A stretch of 64,000 nt of DNA from Desulfosoma sp. (lineage in GTDB: Bacteria; Desulfobacterota; Syntrophobacteria; Syntrophobacterales; DSM-9756), in the NCBI GenBank assembly GCA_037481875.1, contig JBBFKY010000012.1, positions 43,286-107,285 of the forward strand, read 5' to 3'. The first letter of the stretch is position 1. The number at the start of each line of letters is the position of its first letter. The notes beneath the pieces are model-generated. The model did no database searches, was not told the origin of the DNA, and saw only the letters and a program-made list of their open reading frames with translations. Below are positions 9,673-20,296 of this stretch, one piece after another. Position numbers and translations under genes: made by a program.

Positions 9673-9745
9673 TCCTTTGGCAAGATCGTTTCTGCACTTG
9701 AACCGAGCCCGTTTCCAGACGCGAACGGGTTTAGGACGCTCGAGT

Positions 9746-10870
9746 CTAGAGCCGATTCAAGGCCTCTTGCGGAGGCATCCAAGGACGCTTCTGAAACGTG
9801 CCTGCCTCGTGCCAGGTGAGCAGCCCGTTTATGGCAGTAACGCCTTCTAATAAGGACGGGTGGCGCCGAAACGCTTCAGGAATACCATGATCCGCAAGGA
9901 CCCTCAAGTACGGAAAAACCTCCAACGCCAAAGCCTGGGAAGCCGTCTGAGCCACCGTTCCCGGAATATTGGTCACCGCATAATGAAGGATTCCGTCCAC
10001 TTCCCAGACAGGATCGGTGTGAGTGGTGTAACGATCGATAGTTTCCACCGCTCCTCGAAGATTGGCCGTCACATCCACGATGATGCTGCCCTTTTTCATG
10101 CGCCGCAGCAGATTTCGGTCAATGAGATGACGATCACTTTGAGGAGGGACGGTGGCCGTGTTGATAACCATGTCCGCTGTCATGACATAGGGGGCCAGGT
10201 CCACCACGTTCGGATTGTGAAGATGAACATTTGAAGGAGCATTTTCCGAAAAGAATCGGATGCTCCGTTGGTTGATCTCAAAGACATGCACGCGGCATCC
10301 CAAAGCCGAAGCTACTCGAGCCGCCTGTCGGCCTGCTTCGCCGGCCCCTAAAACCACGACCACGGGTGTTTCCAGGCCGGGATAAGCCACAAGGCTTTTG
10401 CCCACACCGCCTCGATGGTTCCACAGAAACTGCATGCCCTGCAAGACCGCCTGCTGCCCGGCGATAATGCTCATGGGACGAAGCAGCGGAAAGGACCCGT
10501 CCGGTTCCCGCACGTTTTCAAAGGCAATGGCCGTCAGTCGCTTTTCCAGAAGCATATCCACGAGCTTAGGTCGTGTTTCGCTGTGAAGAAAGCAAAAAAG
10601 GATTTGCCCGGTTCGAAAGATGCCGAACTCTTCTTCCACCGGCTCCTTGACCTTGACCACAAGATCCGCCGCTTGACTTACCTCCGCCGCCGTTTCCACC
10701 AGGTGCGCTCCGGCTTTTCGGTAGGTTTCGTCCGAGAACCCGGCGCCCTCGCCGGCGCCGCACTGGACCGTCACCTGATGGCCGGCTTGGACCAGTTCCG
10801 AAACGTTTTCCGGCACCACCGCCACCCGATACTCCTGTGGCTTGACTTCCTTAGGAATTCCCAGATGCAT
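9746..10870 (-). CDS. ald: Alanine dehydrogenase
   Basis: This cytoplasmic enzyme interconverts L-alanine and pyruvate plus ammonia using NAD. The 374 residues match the usual family length. The N-terminal signature (GIPKEVKPQEYRVAVVPENV), catalytic K75 (VVKVKEP) and H96 (FCFLHSE) sit at the expected positions, and the nucleotide-binding loop VVVLGAGEAGRQAARVAS is intact. It is first in a minus-strand group with an amino-acid ABC transporter and is divergent from a D-amino-acid dehydrogenase, which fits alanine uptake and use as a carbon, nitrogen or electron source. Confidence 0.95.
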   Translation of the reverse strand: MHLGIPKEVKPQEYRVAVVPENVSELVQAGHQVTVQCGAGEGAGFSDETYRKAGAHLVETAAEVSQAADLVVKVKEPVEEEFGIFRTGQILFCFLHSETRPKLVDMLLEKRLTAIAFENVREPDGSFPLLRPMSIIAGQQAVLQGMQFLWNHRGGVGKSLVAYPGLETPVVVVLGAGEAGRQAARVASALGCRVHVFEINQRSIRFFSENAPSNVHLHNPNVVDLAPYVMTADMVINTATVPPQSDRHLIDRNLLRRMKKGSIIVDVTANLRGAVETIDRYTTHTDPVWEVDGILHYAVTNIPGTVAQTASQALALEVFPYLRVLADHGIPEAFRRHPSLLEGVTAINGLLTWHEAGTFQKRPWMPPQEALNRL

Positions 10871-10895
10871 GGCGCTCTCCTTTTTTCACTGTTTT

Positions 10896-10951
10896 CACCA
10901 CAGAGGCGCAGAGTCTACAGAGAACTCCGTGGCCTTCGTGTCTCTGTGGTG
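10896..10951. repeat. Inverted repeat between ald and dadA
   Basis: CACCACAGAG (10896-10905) and CTCTGTGGTG (10942-10951) are perfect complements and flank a 36-base centre rich in similar words (CAGAG, CCGTGGCC). It lies in the 187-base divergent promoter region. Similar CCACAGAG-type elements are common dispersed repeats in bacterial genomes; an operator role is possible but not shown. Confidence 0.5.
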
Positions 10952-11057
10952 CGTTTTTGAGGCAAGATAAGATCGACAAGCTCTTATCATACTGGCACTA
11001 TACATTTTTCAAGGAAAGGATGAAGGCATTGGGCCGTGACTGGAAGAGGTTGAAAAT

Positions 11058-12308
11058 ATGGCGACGCAAAAATCTGATGTGGTGATTGTGGGGGGTGGTG
11101 TGATGGGTCTTATGACCGCCTACTATCTCGTAAGGGAGGGTGCGAGCGTGACGGTACTCGAAAAGGGGCGGTTGCCCGCGGGAAGTTCTTACGGCAATGC
11201 GGGCCTGATTGTTCCAAGCCATCTTCAACCCCTGTGTTCTCCGGGAAACGTCAAGGAAGGTTTACGTCACCTGCTCCATCCCACTGGCCCTTTTTCCATC
11301 AGCCTCTCTCCGAATCCCCGGCGCCTGCTATGGCTCGGTCGGTTTTTACGTCACAGCACGCAAGCCCATGTGCACTATGCCGTCGGAGTCTACCGGGAAC
11401 TGGCGGACCGAAGTCTGGAACTTCACGACGCCTTGGCTCGATCTGCCGCATCGGCGTACGAATACGCTCGAGACGGGCTTTTGTGCCTTTATGAAACCCA
11501 GGAAGCCTTCATGGCGGCGGCCAGGGATGCGGAAGAACTGTCCCGAGTCGGCCGCCCGGCCCGTGTGCTGGAGGCTCGAGAGGTTCGGGAAAGGGTTCCT
11601 GCCGTGGGAAGATCCATTATCGGAGGTGTCTTGCAGGAACCTGACGGCCGTTTGAATCCGGCGGCTTTCGTCTCTTGGTTAGGAAACCAAGTCCGCCACG
11701 GTCAAGGACGCATTCTGGAAGAAACAGAGGTTTACGGGGCGTCGTTTTCGGGTTCGGCGGTAAGGGAGCTCAAGACCACCAGGGGGCCTATCAAGGCCGA
11801 CCAGTTTGTCTTGACGGCCGGAGCCTGGACGGGACGTGTGGCCGCCACGGTAGGGCATCCTCTTCCTGTGGAAGCCGCCAAGGGGTTCAGTATCACTTAC
11901 GAAAAGCCCGAAGGGACCTTGTCCTTGCCTCTTCTTTTGGAAGAGGCACGCGTGGCCGTCACCCCGTTTGCCGATACCCTGCGGCTTGCGGGAGTTTTGG
12001 AATTGTCCGGCCTTGACGATGCCCTTTCGGCTCGACGCATCGATGCCATGGAACGCGACTTCCTGAGAACCTTGCCGGGACTGGCCCCTCTCAAAGTCAA
12101 GGAAGTCTGGCGTGGATTTCGTCCTTGCACACCGGACGGCTTGCCTATGATCGGACGGCTGAAGCGGCCCCACAATGTGGTGGTGGCCACGGGGCACGCC
12201 ACCAAAGGCATCTTTCTCGGACCTGTGACCGGCTTCATGGTGGCCCATATCGTGAGCGGCACGGAACAAGACCCGCATCTGCTCAAGGCTCTGAATCCTG
12301 ACCGATAA
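11058..12308 (+). CDS. dadA: FAD-dependent D-amino-acid dehydrogenase (DadA-like)
   Basis: The 416-residue protein opens with an FAD-binding dinucleotide fold (DVVIVGGGVMGLMTAYYLV, then VTVLEKG) and the DadA-type segment SSYGNAGLIVPSHLQPLCSP. The C-terminal part has the DAO-family motif (WRGFRPCTPDGLPMIGRL, then ATGHATKGIFLGP). It should oxidise D-amino acids such as D-alanine to 2-oxoacids and pass electrons to a membrane carrier. It is transcribed away from ald, so the pair could convert both alanine isomers to pyruvate. Other members of the family, such as glycine oxidase, are possible. Confidence 0.85.
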   Translation: MATQKSDVVIVGGGVMGLMTAYYLVREGASVTVLEKGRLPAGSSYGNAGLIVPSHLQPLCSPGNVKEGLRHLLHPTGPFSISLSPNPRRLLWLGRFLRHSTQAHVHYAVGVYRELADRSLELHDALARSAASAYEYARDGLLCLYETQEAFMAAARDAEELSRVGRPARVLEAREVRERVPAVGRSIIGGVLQEPDGRLNPAAFVSWLGNQVRHGQGRILEETEVYGASFSGSAVRELKTTRGPIKADQFVLTAGAWTGRVAATVGHPLPVEAAKGFSITYEKPEGTLSLPLLLEEARVAVTPFADTLRLAGVLELSGLDDALSARRIDAMERDFLRTLPGLAPLKVKEVWRGFRPCTPDGLPMIGRLKRPHNVVVATGHATKGIFLGPVTGFMVAHIVSGTEQDPHLLKALNPDR

Positions 12309-12537
12309 ATCATTGGATTCGGCTTGTGTGAAGACGGCAGGGATGGTCGTAGTCGAAGTTGAGTAGCCCTTATCCGTTGGGTGGGTCGTGCAAGTCCACT
12401 GACCTTTTCGAAGACACACCGATCGGTTTCACCACCGACAACCGCACATGGAATCAGCTCATTCCACGGTAGGTCTTATATTCGACACCTTAGGACCTAT
12501 TCTGAAGGATTTAGAAAAAATATTTCCGAGGCATATC

Positions 12538-12909
12538 TTGTTGCAGCGCTTGGAAAATGATTGAGGTATCGTGCTTCTTACGGGCAAAAGTCGTGTCCGT
12601 ATGGATGCTTCCTTCAGATGCCGTATCGATCTGGTGGTGGAGTTTCCCGCGCCGGGGCCGGAAGAGAGGCGTGCGTTGTGGGAATTTCACCTGGGTGACG
12701 ACCATGGCCTGCAGCCGGGGGAAATGAATCTTCTGGCCGTCCATGCGGACGTCTGTTGCGGTCATATTCGAAATACTGTGCTGACGGCGGCCGTTTGCGC
12801 TCTCGAGGCAGGACGGCGGGTGCCGAGCAAGGATGTGATCGAAGGCCTCAGGCTGGAATACGCCAAAATGGGACGGCAGATGCCGGCTGGACTGCTTGCC
12901 GCTTCTTGA
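12538..12909 (+). pseudogene. AAA+ ATPase C-terminal remnant, contractile-injection-type
   Basis: The frame reads LLQRLEND, a stop (TGA at 12562-12564), then GIVLLTGKSRVRMDASFRCR, IDLVVEFPAPGPEERRALWE and a lid domain ending in EYAKMGRQMPAG. This is the sensor-1, arginine-finger and lid region of an AAA+ ATPase of the kind found in extracellular contractile injection loci. Walker A and B are missing, the usual TTN is TGK, and the second residue of the FxRR pair is Cys. The in-frame stop and missing N-terminal two thirds make it a pseudogene. Its position just before a patatin and a DUF4157 protein supports a former injection-system locus. Confidence 0.6.
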
Positions 12910-12963
12910 ATTTTCAGTCGATTCGCACGTCTTTTCATGTTCTCGGGAAAAGGAGGTGCATTT

Positions 12964-15918
12964 ATGGATGAGTCCACGACGTCCCCATCCAGCAAAGAAC
13001 GCGAAAGGGAAATACGCATCGCCTTGGTGCTCTACGGGGGCGTTTCCCTGGCCGTCTATGAAAACGGGGTGACTCGAGCTTTTTATGACCTTGTGAAAGA
13101 AAACGGTCCATTTAAGCTTCTTTTGGAAATCCTGAATGCCAATGCCGTGGTGGACGTGGTGGCTGGAACATCGGCAGGCGGCATTAATGGGCTGTTTCTT
13201 GCCGCAGCCCTTGAATCCGATGGCGATTTTACCAAAACGGCGGATCTGTGGAGAAAACATGGAGACCTCGGGAAACTTCTTCGCCCTGTGTCCTCCTCCC
13301 GTCCTGCCGTGTCACCTTTGGACGGAGAAGGATATTATCAGGACCGTCTGGAAGAGGCCTTTCTTAGCCTTCTCACGCCAAGTTCCACACAGGACTTCAC
13401 CCCCGGAGAGATAGACGTTTTCATTACAGGAACGAACCTGGAAGGTATTTTGACCTGTTCTTGGGATTCTTTGGGCACCCGTGTTGAAGACAAGACCCAT
13501 CGGGTTGTCTTTCATCTGAAACATCGACCGGGGCGAAAAATTCTGGGGTTGGGGCACGTGGATTCCAAATCCGAGCACACCCGATCGCTCCAAGCATGTG
13601 TTCTGGCTTCTATCGCACGAATCACCTCCTCTTTTCCCGTGGCTTTTCCACCCTTTTCGCTGGAACAACTACCCCAAGACCGAAGGGAAAAGGTCAAAGA
13701 GGCTTTGGAAAGGACCAGTGGCACGCGACCGGCACACCATGTGTACGTAGACGGCGGCGTGCTGGACAACAAACCCTTCGGGCCCGCTCTCGAAGCCATT
13801 TTCTACCGCATGCCCCATAAACTGGTGGAACGGCGACTCTTTTACGTGGAACCGGATCCGGAACATTTCACACCCTTGACCGACGACGAGTCCAAACGCC
13901 TTCAAAACCCCTTTCGGGTCGCCGTGGCATCCTTGAGTACCATACCATCCCATGAAAGCATCGGCGAAGACCTGGAAAAACTCAAGGCGCACAACGCCAG
14001 AATCCGTTGGCTCAAGCGCATTAAACAAAACTACCTCACTTCCATGCGGGCTGGAGGTGCGACACCCGATGCCGAGGCCGGTGGATGCGGACCTAACGCA
14101 CAGATTTACCGCAGGGTGCGTATCGACTGCCTTTGCACGCTCATGGTGTCGGATTCCGACGATCCCCCTTCGGCCAAGACGGAAATCACCGACCCTGTGA
14201 GACAAGCTCTTTTTCATTCGCTTCGCGAAAAGCTGTTGAACCTGACCGAGACCAAAGAAAAAATCTTAGAAGGACAAGACCCCTGGATGGATTGGCTCCA
14301 CCCTTACGACGTGGAATGGCATAGGCGATGTGCCTTCCATGTCCTTTACGATCTTTACGGTCGGTTGGAAAAGGCCAAAGACTCCGACCGAATCAACCTC
14401 TTGAATGCCGTAGAAGCCACAGGAAGGATTATCAAAACCCTCAAGGTGATTCGAAATGGTCTGGCTCTTGTTCGAGACAACCTCTTTGAACGCACGGACG
14501 GCGGCAAAGGCTTGACTCCGGAACTCCTCTTGGAAGCCTTGGTCACCTTTTTGGAACCGGAAAACACCGTTTGGGATGCGTTGGTAAGAAAGCTAACCGA
14601 AAACACCACAGTTTCCAGGGAGGGATCCTTGCCACACCGACTTCAAGACCGCGACACGGGCCCTTTTCGGTCTTCCGTGCTTACGGAAACCTCCTCGCGG
14701 GCCTGGCGATGGAGCACGGATCTTGACCCGAATCGCCTGGTAGGTCGATCTCTTTCTCGAGCCTCTTCCAAGACCATTCTGTCAATGGTTCATGAGGTTC
14801 TTCAGCAGCTGACGCGTTCCGTGGCGGAAGCACAAAATCCCATTGAGGACTTCATCATCCTGGATGAAGCTTTCTTTCCCCTAGAATTTGCAGCCGGTAT
14901 TCATGAACTTGACGAAATCAAGTATGTTCGGATCAGTCCTCGAGATGCCCAGACGGGCTTGAGTGCCCTGCCGCCGGCACTCAAAGTGACGGGAGATGAC
15001 CTGGCCCATTTCGCAGCCTTTTTCCGAAGGGACTGGAGAACCAACGACATCCTGTGGGGACGAATCGACGGCATCTGCCAGATTGTTCGAAGCCTTATGG
15101 ACCGAGACGCTCAAGACAGGCTGTGGCATCGTCGTTGGAGTCTGCCCGATGGGATCACCATGGAATCCCTGGATGCCTATTTTCCCGATTGTCCTTTATC
15201 CCAGAAAAAAGCCCTGCTTCGATCATGGCGCGATCTTATGGATATGCGGCCTTCAGAATCTTCCTCTCAAGACGGTCCTGAACGGCAATACTGGCTTGGA
15301 AAGCTTTCCGAATTTAGGGATCAGTTCATCTTGGCAGCCCAATACCAAGCCGTGTGCGAGGACCTGGGGACCCTTTACGAGGATGTGTATTTCCAGGAAA
15401 TCGTTTTCGGAACAATTTCTGATAATGTTGGCGTGGGACCTGAAAGCGGAGAAACAGCCGTGGCACTTCGAGCCCGAGAAAGAGGCGCCCAGGCCCGAAG
15501 CGCCGTCAAAGACTGCGGATTGGACTTTCAAGAAAAAGCACTGGGATCCCAGACGGTGGTCGGACCCAAAGGCGCTGTGCCCGCAAACATTCTTACGGAA
15601 TACGCCTGTCAGTTGTACCTGCTGGTTTGGGGCATGTTCCAAACGGCCCTGGAGGGACACAAGGACTTGTCCAATTTCTTTTCACGCCGAATGCCACGCT
15701 GGATCCTGCGGACTCCCATCGCTTTTATCTATTACCTGGTACGAACCCAAAGGAGGCAGCCCGGCTCCTTTCCCATTCTGGTCGTGGGGAGTGTGGCGGC
15801 TTTACTGGCCTGTGGAGCCACCGGGCTTTTCTCTGGAAACCTGTGGTTTGTGGTGCCCATGGTTGCGGCTTTGGCCGTCATGGCCGTCACGGTATGGTTA
15901 AGACCTGAAAAGAAGTGA
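12964..15918 (+). CDS. Large patatin-like phospholipase (DUF3376 type)
   Basis: The 984-residue protein has a patatin domain in its first 280 residues: oxyanion loop YGGVSLAVYENG (24-35), nucleophile elbow GTSAGG with Ser70, and catalytic Asp263 in YVDGGVLDN. The rest resembles the long C-terminal part of DUF3376 patatins and ends with two membrane segments (about 928-975) and a basic tail. It should hydrolyse acyl-ester bonds of phospholipids, possibly at a membrane. The start is set by AAGGAGG at 12950-12956, eight bases before the ATG; an earlier ATG at 12937 lacks such a site. It lies between an AAA+ remnant and a DUF4157 protein, so a role as lipase effector is conceivable. Confidence 0.85.
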   Translation: MDESTTSPSSKEREREIRIALVLYGGVSLAVYENGVTRAFYDLVKENGPFKLLLEILNANAVVDVVAGTSAGGINGLFLAAALESDGDFTKTADLWRKHGDLGKLLRPVSSSRPAVSPLDGEGYYQDRLEEAFLSLLTPSSTQDFTPGEIDVFITGTNLEGILTCSWDSLGTRVEDKTHRVVFHLKHRPGRKILGLGHVDSKSEHTRSLQACVLASIARITSSFPVAFPPFSLEQLPQDRREKVKEALERTSGTRPAHHVYVDGGVLDNKPFGPALEAIFYRMPHKLVERRLFYVEPDPEHFTPLTDDESKRLQNPFRVAVASLSTIPSHESIGEDLEKLKAHNARIRWLKRIKQNYLTSMRAGGATPDAEAGGCGPNAQIYRRVRIDCLCTLMVSDSDDPPSAKTEITDPVRQALFHSLREKLLNLTETKEKILEGQDPWMDWLHPYDVEWHRRCAFHVLYDLYGRLEKAKDSDRINLLNAVEATGRIIKTLKVIRNGLALVRDNLFERTDGGKGLTPELLLEALVTFLEPENTVWDALVRKLTENTTVSREGSLPHRLQDRDTGPFRSSVLTETSSRAWRWSTDLDPNRLVGRSLSRASSKTILSMVHEVLQQLTRSVAEAQNPIEDFIILDEAFFPLEFAAGIHELDEIKYVRISPRDAQTGLSALPPALKVTGDDLAHFAAFFRRDWRTNDILWGRIDGICQIVRSLMDRDAQDRLWHRRWSLPDGITMESLDAYFPDCPLSQKKALLRSWRDLMDMRPSESSSQDGPERQYWLGKLSEFRDQFILAAQYQAVCEDLGTLYEDVYFQEIVFGTISDNVGVGPESGETAVALRARERGAQARSAVKDCGLDFQEKALGSQTVVGPKGAVPANILTEYACQLYLLVWGMFQTALEGHKDLSNFFSRRMPRWILRTPIAFIYYLVRTQRRQPGSFPILVVGSVAALLACGATGLFSGNLWFVVPMVAALAVMAVTVWLRPEKK

Positions 15919-16027
15919 AGAGATCCTTGAATTCCAGGAAGGGGCCTGCATGATCACCTTGATCTAGGTCAAGAAGAAAAGCCAAGAAGCGGCTGAGAAG
16001 CCAACATTCTCACGTCTAAAGACTCGC

Positions 16028-19000
16028 ATGAGTTCTCGGGACACCTTGAGCCTTGCGATGCAGCGATCGCCGGACAACGGCCAGGAGACTGTTTCCACCC
16101 CATCCTACGTTCCGCGCCTTAGACTGGGAGAGTCGTCCCTATTCACGGGTCCCCGTCTAAGCTTTGGCCTGGATCCCCTGGAGTGGCGCCTGGATCCAGA
16201 TATCCAATGGTGGATCGAACAGATCTTGGCAACCCGCTTGGTCCCTTCTTCTTGCAGAGCCGGATACTGGAAGCGGCTGTACGTGTGGGAACAGCCCCGT
16301 GGCTTCCCTCCGAGCCGATGGCTCAGTCGACGGAACCGGCATCCACCTCGGTTTCGACCCGGAGTCCCTCCCCTCCTCGAGAAGCTACTTTAGGAGATGT
16401 GGCACGAGCCTTGGCCGCGACGGAACCGGTGGCCGAAATGCTTCGGCGCCTTCAGGAACAGGCTCGGGACGAAGCACGACATGTCTGGAGCCGGGCCGAA
16501 CCTTTAGAACGCGGCCTCCTGGTCAGCTCTTTTTCAGTCATTGGGGCAAGCCTTTTGGCTGGCATTGTCCCCAGTCCTTCAGCCAGAAGAAGCATTCTTC
16601 CGCTTCTCAACGGACGTCCTCTTCCCATTCCCGGCCTCGATTGGCTCCATGTAGAGATGTATACAGGTGACAACAGTGTGATGTTCGGAGTTCACCTGGA
16701 CATCGGATCCCTGCTTCCACCCGAATGGGGCTTTGGTTCAGGGACTCCTCAAGCCATCGGGGGGCCGCCGTCTCCGGAGTCTTTTGCGCCGGTGCAACGA
16801 AAGGAAGATCCAGGCAGCGGCCTAGAGAAACCTGTTTTTGGTATGGCGGCGCATCTTGAACGATCTCGAGGCCAGGGCTCGCTTTTGGACGCCGAAGTTC
16901 GAACCCGAATGGAACAAGAGCTGGGAGTGGACCTTTCCGCCATAAGGATCAACGAAGACGCCGCATCCCATGCGCTGTCCAGGTCCTTGAGAGCCAAAGC
17001 CTTTAGCTGGGGAACCGATATCTTTTTTCGTCAAGGCGCCTACAATCCGCGAAGTTCCGAAGGCCGAAGGCTAATTGCTCACGAGGTGGTTCACACGTTG
17101 CAACCGGAATCAGGGGTTACCTCGGCCCAGTCCCAAAGGGAAGAACCGATCCTGATCCCTCGAGAAGATCCCCTTGAACGGCAGGCCGAACGGATGGCTC
17201 AGTCCCTGAACCTGGACGATCCGGTGCCGACTCATGAAGGAAAGACTCCACTTTCGAAAGGAAACCATTGTTGTTCCGGCCGGTTGAAAGCGACCAGAAT
17301 TCTAAGGGATACAGGACGCATGCGAGGCGTGCGGTCCGATGTGCCGAGACTGGACGCTCAGGAAGTGCTGGAGCGCGACTTCTCCCACTTGACGACGGTT
17401 CTTTCACCCAATCAGGTGCGCCAAATTCAAGCCGTCCTTGATGCTCGACGGGAACTGGAGCGATTAAGCCGACTCCAGGAGCCCCTTCGCGGATCCATAC
17501 TTTCCGTGGATGTAAGACGTCGCGAAAGGCTCGAAGAGCGCTCTCGTCTGCAGTGGGACACTGTCCGTGCAAACCAATACCTGTCGGTTCCCGCCGATCG
17601 GCTCCTGGCCGATGATGTGGTTACGGCGGAACGGGACGATCCGCCACAGGTGCATCTTTTCAGGCAGCGTCTTTACCGCCGACTTATCACCTATCCCATG
17701 ATTCTGACGATCCCCGACGAGTACCCGCCCCAACCGTTGCTTATTTACCTTTGGGGGCCAAGCCGCTGGCGAATTCCTCATCAAAACGGTCGAGTCCGTT
17801 TCATGGACCTTATGACCATTCAAGACTTTAACCTGGAATCCCAACGGGCCTTGCTGCAAGGCATGATAGAAATCAGTGAAGAAATGCTGGAACTTAGGCG
17901 CCAGATGGGCGGCATGTTTTACGATGCCACAGGGCGTGTCGTGGGCGAAATCGAAGGACGGCTATGGAATACTACAGTGCGGGTGGGATCCGAGATTGGC
18001 CGGCGGGAAGGCTACGTCAACGATGGGCGGGGCCGTCATGAAATGCTGGGAGATTTGTTTCGCCTGCGATGTGCTCGCATTGTTCTGGAGGCACCCGATC
18101 ATTGGCTCCATATCTATGCCCTGAATCCTGAAGTGCACTTGAGGGACCTCACCAGTCCTCGGCACGATCGCTACGGCTACATTCAGCGGCGCGGGACCCA
18201 GGTGCAGGTGCATCAGATTCTCACCTCCGATGGTGCCTGGCTTGAAGATACAACGCAAGGATGGCGTCATCAAGAATACACCACGGGTCTCAATGCAACG
18301 GAGGAATTTGCTGTAGGGGCCATCTTTGGGGACTGGTACAGGGAGCCCTCCACTTCCGCGACCATCGGTCAGATTCTCATTGGATGTATTCCCATTGTGG
18401 GCCAAATCGCCGACGCCCGAGACGTGGCGGCAGGCATTTATCGCATGTGGGAAACCGGAGGACGTGATGGCAAGCTTCAGACCGTGCTGGCTTTGATAGG
18501 ATTTGTCCCCCTGCTGGGGGATGCCATTAAACGGGCAGGAAGGGCGGGAGGTCGTCGGGCTGCCGCGGAAGTCTTTGAAAACGCCGCTCCGGAAATTCAA
18601 AACCGTTTATCGCGGGAGTTGATCCGAGATCCTAATAGTGTGGCTCGTCATTTTCCGACTCTTGTCCGGCCTGAGTTGGCGGCAGAGGTGTTAGAAAACA
18701 CAAGTCTTTTGCGGCGTGCATTGAGCGGAAGCGGGGAGGCTGTGCAGGAATACACGGCTCGTGTGGCGTGCCAGTTGGATGAGATGGGTGGAAACGCTGG
18801 GGCTTTGGTGCATCTGCATGGAGGTCAATGGTTGGAGGTGGCCCAGGCCTTGGGGCGGGGAGGGGATCAGGGTCGACAACTTATGACGCGCATGCAAGCC
18901 TGGCGCACTCGACAGTTCGATCTTCTGGAGCGGGAAATGCATCAGGCGTTGAGCCAAATGGGTTCTGGTTTTACGGGAAGAACCCTGGGGCGGCCTCAGA

Positions 19001-20151
19001 TGCAACGCACCGGCACAAAAGCCATGACAAGCGATGTGGACGTGAGCTTCCTAGGACGCGACGCAACCTTCTATCGCAACTACGCCCTGGCAACCTTGGA
19101 AAGACACTACGGGCCACAATGGCGGAGACTGCTCCATGCCGACGTCTTCGCTGACCCGAGACGGCTTCACTTCTTTGCAGACCTTCCTGGGACAGCTGCC
19201 AGGGAAATAGAGCAGCGAATGGTTCGTGAAACGGAACTCAATACCCTGGCTCGAATACTTCGAGAAGATCCTTCGCGCGAAGCTGTGGAACGCGTGGAAC
19301 GATACGCTCAAGAGATGAACGTTCCCGTCGCCCGGGTCAGGGAGCGGTTGGACGAATTGCAGAGGCTTGCCTCCGATCCTACTCTCCGGCGTCGCCTGGA
19401 ACTCCAGATGGACGATCTTCACAGCCGCTTTGAACTGGAAACGGATCCGGTCAGAAAAGCGGCGTTGGCGGAAGAAATGGCAAGAATCCAAGCACGTCTC
19501 AATGCCGCTGGGGAGGGGGCTTACATGAGCCCTGGTGGGGCGGCACGGCACGTGACGCGCCGAGACAATGTGGCTGGAATTCGCTCAGGCCCCTTTAGGC
19601 CCCTTTCCCCGGCCATGAATTACATGTCTTTCCTGGATGATCTGGCCATGGTGTCCCATGTGGCCAACGCGGCGGCTCGGGAAGGCTTTGGAGCGGGCAC
19701 CGCAAAAGACCTGATGAAGTACTGTGACCGCCTGCTGGTAGCAGCGGGAGCCAACGGCACCGACCTGGCCCGAATTCGATCGGCTAGGTCTCTCTATGAA
19801 GATACCTGGTCCCTTTTGCAAGCGGCGCGCCGGGATTCCCAAGGTGTGGTGGATCGCGCCGGTCATTTGGTTCAACGTGCTCAAGCACAACTGGATGAAG
19901 CGATCGACGATTTGATTCGCGCCACTCGAGCCAACGCGGAACACCACTTGGCCAGTCCGGTTCCAGGGATGAACAGAACAAGTGTTCTGGAAACCGTCGA
20001 AAGATCCGTGCGCATGCTCAACGCCCAAAAAGCCAACGTGGCTCGGGCTACGTCCGTTGTGCTTCGACGCCACGTGATCATGCCGCGCGGAGAGACCACC
20101 GAGCCGGAAACCGGACGATCGCCCACCATGACCCGCCCTTCTGTACATTGA
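16028..20151 (+). pseudogene. DUF4157 polymorphic-toxin-like protein, interrupted by one frameshift
   Basis: The first 67 codons from ATG 16028 end in DPDIQWWIEQIL; the sequence continues one frame over as NPLGPFFLQSRILEAAV. A single lost G near 16228 (TTGGGC becoming TTGGC) explains this, and the repaired product would be about 1374 residues. The long frame (1322 residues if read from 16183) holds a DUF4157 domain with the HExxH motif HEVVH (300-304), a middle region with hydrophobic helices (about 727-790; GQILIGCIPIVGQIADARDV) typical of pre-toxin segments, and a C-terminal part with GTKAMTSDVDVSFLG (944-958), whose D951/D953 pair resembles a nucleotidyltransferase site. DUF4157 marks cargo of extracellular contractile injection systems. 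Translation could restart inside, so loss of function is not certain. Confidence 0.75.
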
Positions 20152-20235
20152 ACTTCTTTTCCAGAGCATTCGATCCTTTTCCCAAATGATTTCGAGAGCA
20201 ATATGTTTGTGCGAGAAAAGTAATGGCTCATCCGT

Positions 20236-20268
20236 TTGAAATCAATGGTGTTGTAACTATTTAAATAG
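20236..20268 (+). promoter_or_regulatory. AT-rich promoter with 12-bp palindrome
   Basis: TTGAAA (20236-20241) is followed after 16 bases by TATTTA (20258-20263), a plausible sigma-70 pair. The -10 region is embedded in the perfect palindrome CTATTTAAATAG (20257-20268), where a repressor could bind. It lies 28 bases before the start of the small gene at 20297, in the most AT-rich spot of the area. Confidence 0.4.
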
Positions 20269-20296
20269 CAACATATAAATGTCAAAGGAGGAGGGT

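Noticed and set aside
8816..9850. A 344-codon plus-strand frame opposite the amino-acid binding protein
   Set aside because: It runs antisense through a well-supported gene and into ald, with no ribosome site or motif.
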